Shown here: piece by piece, positions 36,631-45,790 of the stretch
Numbering within the stretch: position 1 is the first letter of the stretch
How the letters are laid out: each line of letters begins with the position of its first letter
The notes under the pieces: model-generated
What the model was told of the DNA's origin: nothing
Database searches by the model: none
What the model saw: only the letters and a program-made list of their open reading frames with translations
Translations under genes and position numbers: made by a program
From: Trichocoleus sp.
GTDB lineage: Bacteria > Cyanobacteriota > Cyanobacteriia > Elainellales > Elainellaceae
DNA: 64,000 bases
Assembly: GCA_036702865.1 (NCBI GenBank)
Contig: DATNQD010000086.1
Span: forward strand, 1 to 64,000
Direction: 5' to 3'

Positions 36631-37632
36631 CTAGACGTTTGGCAGTTGATCAGAACCATCTACTACCGGGTTGCCTTCCCGGTTGATGTCGAGACGCTCC
36701 CGACGGATTGTGTCATTTGCATCAACAGTTTCTTGGGTAACTTCTTTGCGAACGTTTACCTCTTCCCGCACAACCGTTTCTTTCCGAATATCAGGGACTT
36801 CTTCGTACACTTCCATCCGAGCAACTTCGCCTTCGCGGAAAGCACCTTCACCAGGCGTTGCAACAACACCAGCATCAGTCGGGGTTGTCCGCTCGATGAT
36901 CACCCGCTCTCGCTCAACCGGAACAGAGACGTGAGCCGTTTCGGTTTCAACGTGCTTGCCAACAATAACTTCACCCGTCTTTTGACGTTGCTTGTTAGCA
37001 ATTAGCCGCTCTTCATAAAGGCGCAGATTCTGATGATCCTGATCGTTCATGTCAAAGAGGTGACGATCGTTCTCATAGCGGTAGTTGTCGCGACTGTATG
37101 ACATTGGCGTATCGACAACATCACGACGACCAACCGGAGTAACCTCACGATCGACATTCCTGCGAGTCATGTCAGCATCGGTCAGACCAACAGGGGTATC
37201 TAGGGGCGTATTGGTTTCAATTGGGGTGGTGTTGGTAGCAGACGTTCCAGCATAGCCAGTGCCCATGCCTACATCTGACGTACCGCCCCGATAGACGCCT
37301 CTAACTTGCTCTTCATAGTCAAAGTCGACCGGTGCAGACCCGTCATATTCTGGTAAGTTTTCGACTTGCTCACGGCTTAGTCCGTCTACGTATACACGAT
37401 GATCGGTGTAGTTGATTCGTGCACGTCCGATTGGTAGCAATACTTTCTTTCCAAAAATCCACGCACCCGTGTTGATAATTAGATAACGAAAGCGACCGTC
37501 ATCATCCACTAAAAGGTTGTCAATGCTGCCAACTTTGTCGTTTCCAGAGTATAGATCATAGCCTAATACATCATGGTCACCAAAATGCTCACGGTAGTCA
37601 GGGTAGTACTCTTTGATTTTGTAAAGAGCCAT
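36631..37632 (-). CDS. PRC-barrel/DUF2382 stress protein (AvaK-like)
   Basis: 333 residues. PRC-barrel domain at about 1-105 (LGYDLYSGNDKVGSIDNLLV, YLIINTGAWIFGKKVLLP), a linker rich in Thr/Gly, then a DUF2382 domain (LRLYEERLIANKQRQKTGEV, SVPVERERVIIER) and a charged Glu/Arg/Val-rich repeat tail (RKETVVREEVNVRKEVTQ). It is the better-conserved member of the pair with 35224-36264. A 10-base-pair hairpin lies 74 bases upstream of the start. Confidence 0.85.
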   Translation of the reverse strand: MALYKIKEYYPDYREHFGDHDVLGYDLYSGNDKVGSIDNLLVDDDGRFRYLIINTGAWIFGKKVLLPIGRARINYTDHRVYVDGLSREQVENLPEYDGSAPVDFDYEEQVRGVYRGGTSDVGMGTGYAGTSATNTTPIETNTPLDTPVGLTDADMTRRNVDREVTPVGRRDVVDTPMSYSRDNYRYENDRHLFDMNDQDHQNLRLYEERLIANKQRQKTGEVIVGKHVETETAHVSVPVERERVIIERTTPTDAGVVATPGEGAFREGEVARMEVYEEVPDIRKETVVREEVNVRKEVTQETVDANDTIRRERLDINREGNPVVDGSDQLPNV

Positions 37633-37705
37633 ATTATTTTTTCCTCAATTGTTTAAATCCAGTTCTATTTACAACGTTAAAGGAAATTGAAAGGTTCTCC
37701 ATCTC

Positions 37706-37739
37706 TCTACCGACTTAGCAAGTGAAGTTAGTCGGTAGA
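37706..37739. promoter_or_regulatory. 10-base-pair inverted repeat upstream of the DUF2382 gene
   Basis: TCTACCGACT (37706-37715) and AGTCGGTAGA (37730-37739) are perfect arms with a 14-base loop. It lies 74 bases before the start of the minus-strand gene and may be a 5'-leader hairpin or an operator. The remaining gap (37633-38033) shows nothing else. Confidence 0.55.
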
Positions 37740-38033
37740 TCTTATTAGGTTAAAAATCAGGTTAGAAATATTTGCACATTTCTCTACCAGCAAAACTTAC
37801 CTCTCAGGGTAGGTGTAACATTCCTAATCAGTGCATATTTTGGTTATATTCAATCGTCAATTCGTGCCAAGCAATAACCTATTTGACAATCCTGCACATA
37901 ATGTTTGTCGTGTCTGATGCAGGAAGGTTTGTGTGAGAGAGTTCGCTGACATGACCGATGCTCACACTACAGTCTAAGGCACAGCTTGATATTCGCTTTT
38001 GACACCCATGCTTATCAGGAGAAGAGCAAGATT

Positions 38034-38678
38034 ATGACGTATAGTGATGAACCGATGAGAGTAATGGATCGCCCCGCTGTTGTTGCAGCAGCAGATTATC
38101 ACGATCGCGTTCGTTGGGGTCCTATTTTAGCAGGCTTAGTGATTGCGCTAAGTTCACAGCTTGTATTAAGTGGCTTGGGTGCTGCAATTGGCTTAACCTC
38201 GATCGCCAACTCTGGTGCGCCCCGTTCAGATGCACCTGATGTTGGAACGGCAGTTGGAATCTGGTCGATCATCAGCCTCTTGATTTCGCTTTTCTTAGGC
38301 GGTTGGGTAATGGCGCGTTCTTGCGGACCCATGAACCGGAGTACGGCGCTGTTAAATGGCGCAATTCTTTGGGCAACAACGCTGGCAATTAGTGCGTGGC
38401 TGCTTTCAAGCGGTGTATCGGGTGCGTTTGGTGTGCTCGCCTCAAATGCGGGTGAGATTATCAACCAAGCTCCACCGCAAGCAATCCCCAGTCCGGCAGA
38501 CGTGCCTGCTCAAGTTCCAGACGTTACAGCACAGCAAACCAGAGATATTGCTGGCAATGCTGCGAAAGTTGGTTGGTCGTTTGCGCTGGGTTCCCTATTG
38601 GGGTTAATTGCCTCGCTGATTGGAGCTTCACTTGGAACACGCCATCCACGGACAGTCGTTGCTCGGACAGACGTGTAA
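38034..38678 (+). CDS. Membrane protein with four to five helices, stress region
   Basis: 214 residues from the ATG at 38034 with AGGAG upstream; a longer TTG start at 37986 is less likely. Membrane segments: ILAGLVIALSSQLVLSGLG, SIISLLISLFLGGWVMA, AILWATTLAISAWLLSSG and FALGSLLGLIASLIGASLG. There is a long Pro/Ala/Asp loop between helices 3 and 4. This type of short glycine-rich membrane protein often accompanies DUF2382 and other general-stress genes. Function unknown. It ends at a clear terminator. Confidence 0.75.
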   Translation: MTYSDEPMRVMDRPAVVAAADYHDRVRWGPILAGLVIALSSQLVLSGLGAAIGLTSIANSGAPRSDAPDVGTAVGIWSIISLLISLFLGGWVMARSCGPMNRSTALLNGAILWATTLAISAWLLSSGVSGAFGVLASNAGEIINQAPPQAIPSPADVPAQVPDVTAQQTRDIAGNAAKVGWSFALGSLLGLIASLIGASLGTRHPRTVVARTDV

Positions 38679-38727
38679 TTGGCTCAAAGTTAAGGCTTAT
38701 TAAGCGAAACTGCTTATTACCCTCTAG

Positions 38728-38751
38728 ATCCCCCAGATTCGGGGGATTTTT
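38728..38751 (+). terminator. Rho-independent terminator
   Basis: Stem ATCCCCC/GGGGGAT with a six-base loop, followed by TTTTTG, 50 bases after the membrane-protein stop and just before the end of the facing AAA gene. Confidence 0.85.
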
Positions 38752-38753
38752 GT

Positions 38754-39971
38754 TTATCTCGTAAGATGATTGGTCTGCCCTGAAGCAATCCATGCTTCTA
38801 GTTGTTGCGTGTAAGGACGTAGCTGCTGCAACTGTTGCTCTACCCAAGCCAGATTAAAGACCGCGCGATAAAGTGGATTTTTCAACCGCAGCCTACCGTC
38901 AGCCTTTTCCACGATGCCTGCAAGCAGCAGTTCTACCTGTTCCAAACTGTAACCAACTGACGGTAAAGATTCAGGCGCGATCGGTTCTTGCTCTTCTTCT
39001 GTTTCCCCAATCAACACCTGCTGATAGCGTTCTAGAAGCCGTCCAGCCTGTTGTGCATCTGCCAAAAGGCGATTGCGGATAGTGCGAAGATGTTCAGGTT
39101 CATCCTGAGACTCCCAGTTTTCGATCAAATGGGTTTGAACCAGGCGATCGACTAAGGTTGGGGCTGACGCTTCAGCAATCAGGACAGTCGGCGGCAGGGA
39201 TTGAACAACCAGATGACAGAGCTTTTGCGTGAGAAAAGGTTGCCCGTCTGTCCAGTAGAGAATGCGGCTAAGCAGCAGGTATGGGCAAGGGCTAACTTGA
39301 GCTAAACTCGGCAACAGAGATTCTACTTCAGAGAATTTAAAGCCTTGCAGTTCGATCGCCTGCCCTACATCAAACGGAGTTCGAGTTCGATCGCGGATCA
39401 AGTCTACCGGAGTTGTAACGCCGATTAGCGCAAAACTGAGCCGTTGAAACTCAGGCTGTTCTGCCCTCTGGTTATAGCAAGCCCGAATCATGGCAAAAAA
39501 ATCGTCAACTGGAAATTGCAGGTTGAGAACGCTGTCAATCTCATCAATAAAGATCACCAGGTCTTGCGGAAATTGGGGCAGGAGCACAGTTCTAAGAAAC
39601 TCACTTAAGCGAACCGTTAGTGAGAGATGCGCGTGGGCTCGCCACCAATGCCCGGCATTTAAGGGCAACTTGAAGCTGTTGCACAACAAACCAACAATTG
39701 AGGCATACCACTGTTCCGGAGTAATCTGATGAATACCGATCGCAGTCATATCCACTACCGCACAACGGACATTTGCTGCCATAAGACGGTGCATCGTTCG
39801 GACACGCAAACTCGACTTCCCCATTTGGCGAGAGTTGAAGACATAGCAGAACTTGCGGTTCAGTAACGCTTGATAAAGTGTTTCATCTGCTTGCCGTTTC
39901 ACGTAGCTGGGTGCATCTAGAGGTAGACTGCCGCCCACCTGATACTGATAGCGTGAGAAGTCAGAAAACAT
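38754..39971 (-). CDS. AAA-like (AAA_35) ATPase
   Basis: 405 residues. Walker A in NSRQMGKSSL (K52), Walker B in LVIFIDEIDSVL near residue 145, then a sensor-like LIGVTTPVDLI. A winged-helix-like C-terminal region follows to residue 330, then an acidic loop and a leucine-rich tail. This family is widespread in cyanobacteria, often fused to signalling or effector domains. Here it has none. The next ATPase gene lies only 29 bases upstream, so the two are probably co-transcribed. Confidence 0.8.
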   Translation of the reverse strand: MFSDFSRYQYQVGGSLPLDAPSYVKRQADETLYQALLNRKFCYVFNSRQMGKSSLRVRTMHRLMAANVRCAVVDMTAIGIHQITPEQWYASIVGLLCNSFKLPLNAGHWWRAHAHLSLTVRLSEFLRTVLLPQFPQDLVIFIDEIDSVLNLQFPVDDFFAMIRACYNQRAEQPEFQRLSFALIGVTTPVDLIRDRTRTPFDVGQAIELQGFKFSEVESLLPSLAQVSPCPYLLLSRILYWTDGQPFLTQKLCHLVVQSLPPTVLIAEASAPTLVDRLVQTHLIENWESQDEPEHLRTIRNRLLADAQQAGRLLERYQQVLIGETEEEQEPIAPESLPSVGYSLEQVELLLAGIVEKADGRLRLKNPLYRAVFNLAWVEQQLQQLRPYTQQLEAWIASGQTNHLTR

Positions 39972-40000
39972 TGCTAAACCCGCAACAAAGCCATTATCCG

Positions 40001-41338
40001 CTAAAGATACTGAAAAACCTGAGCAAAGAACTGTTGGTAGAGTTTGCAGCTTAGCGTAGTTTGAACACTAGAGAGGTGGATCAGTCCAATGCTTTGCAGT
40101 TTGAACGCTTCGATCGGATCAAGCGATTTGTCTAAATCGCCCAAACTAATTCGGCGAACTGCGTTGAGGAGCAAGGGGAAAGACTGCACTCTGGACAACT
40201 GTTCGCGTAAGTGAGAACCGAAAATTCCATCAACTTTAAGGCTGTCTTCAATCACTTGCTGCAAAGAAACTTCACGGCTGCTGATGTAATGCAATGCGAG
40301 CTGCATCAGACAGGGAATCCCACCGACAAGCTCCATTAACTCTGCTGCATGAGTTTTGTAGTCTTCAATGCCATAGCGCTGTACTAGCTCTTGAGCTTGC
40401 TCTAAGGAGAAGTTGGATAGTTCGATCGACAACCCCACGTTAAAAGGTGATTGATTCAAATTCAGGGGTGGATAAGCAGCCAACTCAGTCGAATGAACTA
40501 CAACCAACCGCAACTGTTGCCAAAGTTCACTGCCGTTATTGCCGTAGCGTGCTTTTTCATACCAGGCTCGCAGCATTCCAAAGAAATCTGTGGCAATTTC
40601 AGGATAATTGAAGACAATGTCTACTTCATCCAGCGCCAGCACGATCGGGCCGTTCACTTCAGGCAAGAGATATTGTTCAAAGTAGTTTGTGCAGTTATAG
40701 CTGCTGCCAAAAACTTCATCCCAATAAGCATCAATTTGAGGAGTCAGATGCAAACTGCGAGTGGTGACTGCACAAAACCAGCGTAAAAATCGGTTGAGAT
40801 CGGTCAATACTTGGGTATCAGCAAGCTGTAGATTGACCACTGCTTCTCTCAGCCCTTTTTCACGCGCCGCTGCCAGTGCCCTTGCCATTAAAGAAGTTTT
40901 GCCCAATTGTTTAGGAGCTTTAATCCGAACTAATGCTCCTGGTTGTAGTACTTCTTCATACGTTAAAAGTTCAGTTGGAGGACGCTCAATATAAAAAGGC
41001 GAGTCTAGCGGCACTTGCCCCCGCAATGGAGTTGGATAACGGATTGAAAGATTGGTATCTGAGTCGAGGCTAATATAATCTTCTGGCGTTAATTCTAGTT
41101 TCAGAGCAGTGAAATAGGATTCTAGCGTTTGGCGATCGACTGCTTGCTGTCTTCGCTTCACTTTTGTAATGGTATTTGGGCTAAGCCCCGTAATGTCTCC
41201 TAGCTGTTCTAATGTATATGCCTTACCTGAGTTCTCTTGCTCAGCAGTTCGTTGTTCCGCAGCCTGTAGCCGCTGCCATCCGCGTGGGCTAACAATTACT
41301 CCCCTTTTTCTTCTCTGTGGCTGTGAATGCTGAATCAT
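40001..41338 (-). CDS. AAA-like (AAA_35) ATPase with N-terminal helix-turn-helix
   Basis: 445 residues from the ATG at 41338. An N-terminal Arg/Lys-rich segment and HTH (YTLEQLGDITGLSPNTITKV) resembles the DNA-binding or effector-associated modules seen at the front of cyanobacterial STAND-type proteins. Walker A is APKQLGKTSL (K147), Walker B LALDEVDIVF. The C-terminal region is helical. It is the first gene of the ATPase pair. A regulatory or conflict-related role is possible but not shown by sequence. Confidence 0.8.
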   Translation of the reverse strand: MIQHSQPQRRKRGVIVSPRGWQRLQAAEQRTAEQENSGKAYTLEQLGDITGLSPNTITKVKRRQQAVDRQTLESYFTALKLELTPEDYISLDSDTNLSIRYPTPLRGQVPLDSPFYIERPPTELLTYEEVLQPGALVRIKAPKQLGKTSLMARALAAAREKGLREAVVNLQLADTQVLTDLNRFLRWFCAVTTRSLHLTPQIDAYWDEVFGSSYNCTNYFEQYLLPEVNGPIVLALDEVDIVFNYPEIATDFFGMLRAWYEKARYGNNGSELWQQLRLVVVHSTELAAYPPLNLNQSPFNVGLSIELSNFSLEQAQELVQRYGIEDYKTHAAELMELVGGIPCLMQLALHYISSREVSLQQVIEDSLKVDGIFGSHLREQLSRVQSFPLLLNAVRRISLGDLDKSLDPIEAFKLQSIGLIHLSSVQTTLSCKLYQQFFAQVFQYL

Positions 41339-41986
41339 TGCAAGGGATTCTGTAAGCGACGTCGTTATCGTTATGAATTGATCTAGGCGTTGCGAACTCA
41401 ATTAGAAACAAGTAGAAACTATTGAAAAGTCGTGGTTCGTACAGCTAGAAAGAAAGGCTCCGGTTTTTTCTTACAGCAAGTGTTCGTTCATTTCCTCCAA
41501 AATTCACCTCAGACATCGCAGTTTAAGCAGTTAAGGGCAAAGTTAAGCAGTTTGATGTAATGCCAATCCTTATTAACCAGTAGCTTTATAAATATATAGA
41601 TTTTTATCGATGGTAGAAAAAGAGAAATTATTCATCTTACTTCAACCTGATTAGTCAGATCACGAAAACAGCTATCGGCGCTGCCGCATAACAACCAACC
41701 ATAGCTTCACAGCATATCATACCCCCGGATTCCGGCGTAAACAGAAGTATACGGCAGAAAATCCTTAGTATTCGCCGCTAAGGTAAAGCAAGATTGCACT
41801 TCATTTCAGACTTCTCTCAACATCAGCTTGAATTCAATGCATGATGCTTTAGAAATACGATCGTTTTATGTGATTTTGTATATCTACTTCTTTCTCAATA
41901 ATTGAAGTCCACCGTTTGAGGGAGGGAAAATAAGGGGCATTTTTTTAGGATAAGTAGCATAAAGTTTGTAGCTCAGAGGGCTTCGT
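41339..41986. other. Intergenic stretch between divergent genes
   Basis: About 650 bases separating the ATPase pair from the 41987 gene. It carries a short direct repeat GTTAAGCAGTT/GTTTAAGCAGTT (41520-41560) and is otherwise AT-rich. It should contain both promoters. No RNA or reading frame recognised. Confidence 0.4.
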
Positions 41987-42349
41987 ATGAGCGATGATTC
42001 CAATTTAGAACAGGGTCAACGTGTGACTCGCCAACCTCAGTTTCCAGAAGAAGTTTCCCCTGAACAAAAGCGGGAACTTAGAGAAGAAATGGAACGGAGC
42101 GGCAAAAGCAGGGCATCGAATCCGGGCGATCGGATCGACGACTCAAAAACCCTGCAGGAAAAGGCACAACAGGTCGCTGTAGATACGGCTGATATCACAG
42201 GGGATCATATTGTTGTTCCAGCCTACTTTGTGGTTGATGAACCCGATGGGAGCCAAAAAGCACTGCACCATGTAAAAGATGCAGAGGAGATTTCGGATGT
42301 CATTCGACAGGCTCGGATGGACGAAGACGGAAATCGAACTTGGTGGTAA
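41987..42349 (+). CDS. Small acidic/hydrophilic stress-type protein
   Basis: 120 residues, highly charged and glutamine-rich in the first half (EEVSPEQKRELREEMERSG), with a compact C-terminal part (DHIVVPAYFVVDEPDG) ending in WW. No membrane or signal sequence. It is followed after 117 bases by chaB on the same strand. I do not recognise a named family; the composition suggests a desiccation or osmotic-stress protein. Confidence 0.65.
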   Translation: MSDDSNLEQGQRVTRQPQFPEEVSPEQKRELREEMERSGKSRASNPGDRIDDSKTLQEKAQQVAVDTADITGDHIVVPAYFVVDEPDGSQKALHHVKDAEEISDVIRQARMDEDGNRTWW

Positions 42350-42466
42350 ACCTGTTTCAAAGAGGCAAACAACTTGGAATACAAAAAACCAACTGTTTGC
42401 CAACATTAAAGACTTTGATTGAACCCAATTAATCAACAAAAATTTATTCACTTAAGGAGAAAGTCA

Positions 42467-42721
42467 ATGAACCATTTTTCTAGAGAAAACCTCCCCGAAG
42501 ATATCAAAAACGTTCTGCCCGAAGAGGCACAAGGAATGTTTATCGCCGCCTACAATAGCTTCTTAGACAACAGCCAAGACGAAGAAGCGGCAAAGCGAGT
42601 TGCCTGGCAGACGATCGAACATAGCGCGCTGTTTGAGCGGGGCCCGGATGGTAAGTTTAGGCAGGTTGATATTTATGACGGCGGTCATGAGCGCCCACTG
42701 GCAAGTGCACCTAACGCCTAA
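42467..42721 (+). CDS. chaB: ChaB family protein
   Basis: 84 residues from the ATG at 42467 with AAGGAG before it. It carries the ChaB core: NLPEDIKNVLPEEAQGMFIAA near the N-terminus (shortened here: LPEDIKNVLPEEAQ) and the later AAKRVAWQTIE. ChaB is named as a regulator of the ChaA cation antiporter in E. coli, but family members in cyanobacteria lie in general-stress loci. It ends at a terminator (42774-42798). Confidence 0.85.
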   Translation: MNHFSRENLPEDIKNVLPEEAQGMFIAAYNSFLDNSQDEEAAKRVAWQTIEHSALFERGPDGKFRQVDIYDGGHERPLASAPNA

Positions 42722-42773
42722 TTCCATCGTTCTCTAACTACCAACGCTTGTTTCATCTCCTAATTAACGATCT

Positions 42774-42798
42774 GGGCGGACTATGTCTGCCCCTTTTT
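42774..42798 (+). terminator. Rho-independent terminator after chaB
   Basis: Stem GGGCGGA/TCTGCCC (one G-U) with a 5-base loop, followed by five T. Confidence 0.8.
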
Positions 42799-42906
42799 GC
42801 TGAGGATCAGTAAATTTACCATTCAGTTTCAGTTCAAGCGGATACCAGGAATCGCAGACCGTAATTTAAGATAGTCCTTGCGCTTATCGCTGTTCTCCGT
42901 TCTGTG

Positions 42907-44157
42907 ATGCCCGTGCTGTACCGCTGTTTGCTACCCCATCAACAAGGGAGGAGCCGTCTTCCCCGCTGGCAAGTTCTGGTTGGTCTTTTTTTAGCTGTTC
43001 TAATTAGCCTTTTGTCGATCGCGCCACTTCGCTCTCAATTTGTGCCTGCTGCCGAAATTCGGGGAGTCTGGTTAACGAATGTGGATAGCGAGGTAATGTT
43101 TAGCCCCGATCGCTTGGGAGCAGCAATCCAACAACTGGCCCAGATGAATTTTAATACGGTTTATCCCACCGTCTGGAACTGGGGTTACACGGTCTATCCT
43201 AGCGAAACAGCAAAGCGGGCAACCGGACTGGCGATCGATCCCAGGAGTCCGAATTGGCAAGACTGGGACGTTCTGGCAGACTTGGTGAATCGAGGACATC
43301 AGCGAGGGTTGGCGGTCATTCCCTGGTTTGAATTTGGCTTTATGACCCCTGCCGATTCTGAACTCGCAAGTCTCCACCCTGATTGGCTAACGCGGCGCAG
43401 CGATGGCAGTGAGATTTGGCAGGATGGAATCTACGAACGTCGCTGGCTCAACCCATTCAAGCCAGAGGTGCAGCAGTTTATCCTTAATCTGATTCTGGAA
43501 GTCGTGACGCGCTACAACATCGACGGCATCCAGTTTGACGATCATTTTGGTCTACCGGCTGAGTATGGCTATGATAATTACACTGTGCAGCTTTATCGCC
43601 AGGAGCATCGTGGACAGCAGCCACCCCAAAACCCGCAAGACCCGGCATGGATAAAATGGCGATCGGACAAAATCACCGCTTTTATGACGCAGGTGTTTCG
43701 GGCAGTGAAAGCAGCTCAGCCGCGGGCTTTAATCTCGGTTTCACCCAACAATTACCGCTTTGCCTACCAGCACTTTCTCCAAGACTGGCACAACTGGGAG
43801 CGACGCGGGCTGATTGAAGAACTGGTTTTGCAGATCTATAGCAGCGATCCTCGTGCCTTTGCCGCAGAACTATCGCGTCCTGAAGTATTAGCAGCGAAGC
43901 AGCATATCCCAACAGCAATCGGGCTACTCACTGGGCTGAAAGATCTGCCTATTCCAATGACTCAGGTACAGCAGCAGCTACAACTTGTGCGTGCTCAAAA
44001 GTTTGCTGGGGTATCGCTCTTTTTCTATGAAAGCCTGTGGGATTTTAGCCGCAATCGTTCTGCTCACGCTGATAGAGACCGACCAGACAATCGGCAGCGC
44101 ATCCTGCGGCAGATGTTCTTCGATCGGGTTAGTCGTCCCCGAATCCCTCACGCTTGA
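42907..44157 (+). CDS. Exported GHL10-type glycoside hydrolase
   Basis: 416 residues from the ATG at 42907. An N-terminal signal-anchor (VLVGLFLAVLISLLSIAPL) precedes EIRGVWLTNVDSEVMF, the start of the GHL10 (DUF187-type) barrel. The barrel follows with FNTVYPTVWNWGYTVYPS, VIPWFEFGF and the putative catalytic region YNIDGIQFDDHFG. Members are found at cyanobacterial surfaces and are thought to act on cell-wall or exopolysaccharide sugars. The lysozyme-like gene follows 154 bases on. Confidence 0.85.
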   Translation: MPVLYRCLLPHQQGRSRLPRWQVLVGLFLAVLISLLSIAPLRSQFVPAAEIRGVWLTNVDSEVMFSPDRLGAAIQQLAQMNFNTVYPTVWNWGYTVYPSETAKRATGLAIDPRSPNWQDWDVLADLVNRGHQRGLAVIPWFEFGFMTPADSELASLHPDWLTRRSDGSEIWQDGIYERRWLNPFKPEVQQFILNLILEVVTRYNIDGIQFDDHFGLPAEYGYDNYTVQLYRQEHRGQQPPQNPQDPAWIKWRSDKITAFMTQVFRAVKAAQPRALISVSPNNYRFAYQHFLQDWHNWERRGLIEELVLQIYSSDPRAFAAELSRPEVLAAKQHIPTAIGLLTGLKDLPIPMTQVQQQLQLVRAQKFAGVSLFFYESLWDFSRNRSAHADRDRPDNRQRILRQMFFDRVSRPRIPHA

Positions 44158-44221
44158 TTTCTTGAACGGGGTGCGAAAGCAACTGATGGGCGTCAGATGG
44201 AATTGGGCATTCTGTCCTTAG

Positions 44222-44248
44222 AAATACCTTAGCGGGGTATTTTGATTT
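44222..44248 (+). terminator. Weak terminator hairpin
   Basis: AAATACC/GGTATTT, perfect 7-base-pair stem with a 7-base loop, followed by TGATTT, after the glycoside hydrolase gene. Confidence 0.5.
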
Positions 44249-44311
44249 GCATGATCGCTTGTTATAACTAAACCGACGAGTCTACTCCTTAATCTGTAGG
44301 ATGGCAGTTCG

Positions 44312-45670
44312 ATGAGGTATGCGCTGAAAACGGTGTTGGATACTTGGCTAAAGGTTAGTACAGCTCAAGGTTCAAAGCTACCCAATGACCAGAAACAGTT
44401 CATTGCATCAGGGACAACTTTACCGCTCGATCGCTTTGGAGAGGCTGAGGAGAATCATTTAAAGATTGCCCTTGGTGTCGATGAGCAGGGTCGACAAGTG
44501 CAGTTTCAGGGACGGAATACCTGGTTTGTATATCGTCCAGCAGTGCAAATCTTACAAGACGGACAGGCGATCGACCCACAGCAACCCATCAGCCCATCTC
44601 CAAAGCCTATGTATAGTATTAAGACGGTGATTGATACCTGGCTCAAGCAAACGACGGCTCAAGGTTCAACCCTGCCAGACAATCAGCGACAGTTTCTCAA
44701 CGGGGGTACGATCCTGCCGATCGCCAGCTATGCGTCTGCTGAGAATGATCACCTTAAAATTACGCTTGGCGTTGATGCTCAGGGCAAGCAACTCTTCTTT
44801 AAAGGTAAGAATACCTGGTTGGTTTACCGTCCCTCGGTGCAAATTCTTCTGAATGGGAAGCCCATCACACCCGCCCCAACCCCCACTCCAGCACCCGCCC
44901 CAACCCCCACTCCAACACTCACTCCTTCAACCTTCGGCATCAAAACGACGATCGACACTTGGCTGAAGTTAACCACAGGTCAAGGCTCAACCCTACCGGA
45001 CAGTCAGCGGCAATTTTTGGATCGCGGCGCTGTTCTACCGATCGCTGCTTTTGAAGTTGCGCCCAATAATCATTTGCAAATTACATTAGGCATTAATCAG
45101 CAGGGCAAACAGGTACAGTTTAAAGGCAAAAACACTTGGTTTGTTTACCAGCCTGCCATTCAGCTTCTTAGAAACGGTCAGCCGATCGCTAACCCGAATC
45201 CAACCCCAACTCCAGGCGGGCGACGACAAATCAACGCCAAGGGGCTACGCCTGCTCAAATCTTTTGAAGGGTTGCGGCTAAACGCCTACCTGGATGCAGT
45301 CGGAGTCTGGACGATCGGCTATGGAACAACATCGGGGGTTTATCCGGGGATGCAAATCACAGAGGCACAAGCAGAAGAATTCTTGCGGCGAGATTTGAGG
45401 CGATTTGAGGCAACCGTTATTGATTTAGTGAGTGTGTCGCTCAACGATGATCAGTTTTCTGCCTTAGTTTCCTTTACCTACAATGTTGGAGAAGGCGCAT
45501 TTGAGGATTCAACCCTGCGACGACTGCTGAACCAGCGAGATTATCAAGGCGCAGCCGACCAGTTTTTGCGCTGGAACTTAGGTGATGGGGTTGAGCTTCC
45601 AGGGCTGACGCGCCGCCGTCGAGCCGAACGGGCATTATTTCTCGGTCAGGATTACACCGCTTTCCTGTAG
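44312..45670 (+). CDS. T4-lysozyme-type (GH24) muralytic protein with three N-terminal repeats
   Basis: 452 residues. Three near-identical units of about 90 residues (about 2-92, 98-188, 209-300) each contain KTVLDTWLK, LPDNQRQFL, HLKITLGV and GKNTWFVY; the second and third are joined by a Pro/Thr linker (PTPTPAPAPTPTP). The C-terminal domain is a GH24 lysozyme with the catalytic triad spacing of T4 lysozyme: E319, then D328, then T334. There is no signal peptide and no phage gene in the neighbourhood. The repeats may bind cell wall or another ligand. Neighbours are an exported glycosidase and a GDSL hydrolase. Confidence 0.85.
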   Translation: MRYALKTVLDTWLKVSTAQGSKLPNDQKQFIASGTTLPLDRFGEAEENHLKIALGVDEQGRQVQFQGRNTWFVYRPAVQILQDGQAIDPQQPISPSPKPMYSIKTVIDTWLKQTTAQGSTLPDNQRQFLNGGTILPIASYASAENDHLKITLGVDAQGKQLFFKGKNTWLVYRPSVQILLNGKPITPAPTPTPAPAPTPTPTLTPSTFGIKTTIDTWLKLTTGQGSTLPDSQRQFLDRGAVLPIAAFEVAPNNHLQITLGINQQGKQVQFKGKNTWFVYQPAIQLLRNGQPIANPNPTPTPGGRRQINAKGLRLLKSFEGLRLNAYLDAVGVWTIGYGTTSGVYPGMQITEAQAEEFLRRDLRRFEATVIDLVSVSLNDDQFSALVSFTYNVGEGAFEDSTLRRLLNQRDYQGAADQFLRWNLGDGVELPGLTRRRRAERALFLGQDYTAFL

Positions 45671-45790
45671 CTATTTTTTTATCTTCTGTAAAAACTTACA
45701 AAGAGTACCGCCATGGAAACTGCCTGAAGCAAAGAACATCGCCCATAATGGCAGACAAGAGAACTCTGTTGCCTGATTGGAGAAGATTTG

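Noticed and set aside
44312-45670. Prophage lysis gene
   Set aside because: No holin, capsid or integrase genes within 20 kb on either side, so a prophage origin is not supported.
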